From positions 1 to 33,979 of the forward strand of contig NZ_JADGHZ010000023.1 in the NCBI RefSeq assembly GCF_019683595.1: a stretch of DNA of 33,979 nucleotides. Direction: 5' to 3'. The stretch comes from Sphaerobacter sp. Lineage in GTDB: Bacteria; Chloroflexota; Chloroflexia; Thermomicrobiales; Thermomicrobiaceae. The notes beneath the pieces were generated by a model. It saw only the letters and a program-made list of their open reading frames with translations, was not told where the DNA came from and did no database searches. Shown in pieces: positions 33,772-33,979 of the stretch. The first letter of the stretch is position 1. Each line of letters opens with the position of its first letter. A program made the translations under genes and the position numbers.

Positions 33772-33979
33772 CTAGCGCTTCGCGGTGGCGAAGCGCTTGG
33801 CGACCTCGTCCCAGTTGACCACGTTCCACCAGGCCTCGACGTAGGCCGGGCGGCGGTACTGGTACTTGAGGTAGTAGGCATGCTCCCAGACGTCCAGGCC
33901 CATGATCGGGTAGAGGCCGTCCATCAGGGGGCTGTCCTGGTTCGCCGTGCTCATGACCTCGAGCTTGCCGTTGCGCCAC
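33772..33979 (-). CDS. Fe/Mn superoxide dismutase, C-terminal part (5' end outside window)
   Basis: The visible 68 residues are the C-terminal end of an iron/manganese superoxide dismutase, which converts superoxide to O2 and H2O2. [37 protein letters not shown] includes the last two metal ligands, Asp and His of DVWEHAYY, followed by [12 protein letters not shown]. The stop is at 33772-33774. The start lies beyond base 33979, and metal preference cannot be judged from this part. Confidence 0.93.
   Translation of the reverse strand, partial: WRNGKLEVMSTANQDSPLMDGLYPIMGLDVWEHAYYLKYQYRRPAYVEAWWNVVNWDEVAKRFATAKR

Overview
This is a high-GC, gene-dense chromosomal segment. It resembles the Thermomicrobia/Sphaerobacter branch of Chloroflexota: GC-rich codon use, a compact SigA, a three-subunit ba3-type oxidase, RpoN with an extra zinc-ribbon-like insert, and tandem RNA leaders of a kind common outside Proteobacteria. 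The taxonomy is inferred from protein style only; no rRNA marker gene lies in the window. Most genes are housekeeping or metabolic, and each was called from recognisable family motifs.

Layout. 1-294 holds a T/G homopolymer block and a copy of an interspersed palindromic repeat. 295-5578: sbcC (minus) diverges from rpoD/sigA (plus), which has a strongly folded leader and is followed by a CNNM/CorC-like membrane protein. 5654-6583: pyrB (minus). 6973-8615: a consensus promoter, a SAM-I riboswitch with terminator, then a Met-specifier T-box with terminator, all upstream of a single-domain MetE-like protein. 8722-11716: rpoN (minus) diverges from a site-2 protease. 11842-14167: Hsp20, then a translationally coupled hydrolase/VOC-dioxygenase pair resembling MhqD/MhqO. 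14284-16072: accA and accD (minus) diverge from glgC, which is followed by a GalT-like HIT-fold protein (to 19170). 19274-21632: ba3 oxidase operon (minus; IIa-II-I in transcription order). 21920-23959: MFS transporter and TauE/SafE permease. 24059-27101: amidase diverging from an FGGY sugar kinase. 27524-28993: compact FtsH-like protease. 29487-31223: secreted tannase/feruloyl-esterase-like enzyme. 31872-33654: two tandem DUF488 genes plus a third gene, in visibly AT-richer DNA. 33772-33979: C-terminus of a Fe/Mn superoxide dismutase running off the window.

The most notable element is the methionine leader. Two different attenuators, one reading SAM and one apparently reading uncharged tRNA-Met, are stacked in series so that both must permit readthrough before the MetE-like gene is made. 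The second candidate system is the DUF488-DUF488-OB-like operon. It has its own palindrome over a -10 element and different base composition, which suggests a horizontally acquired accessory module of unknown function. Three families of short palindromic repeats recur between genes, several placed where terminators are expected.
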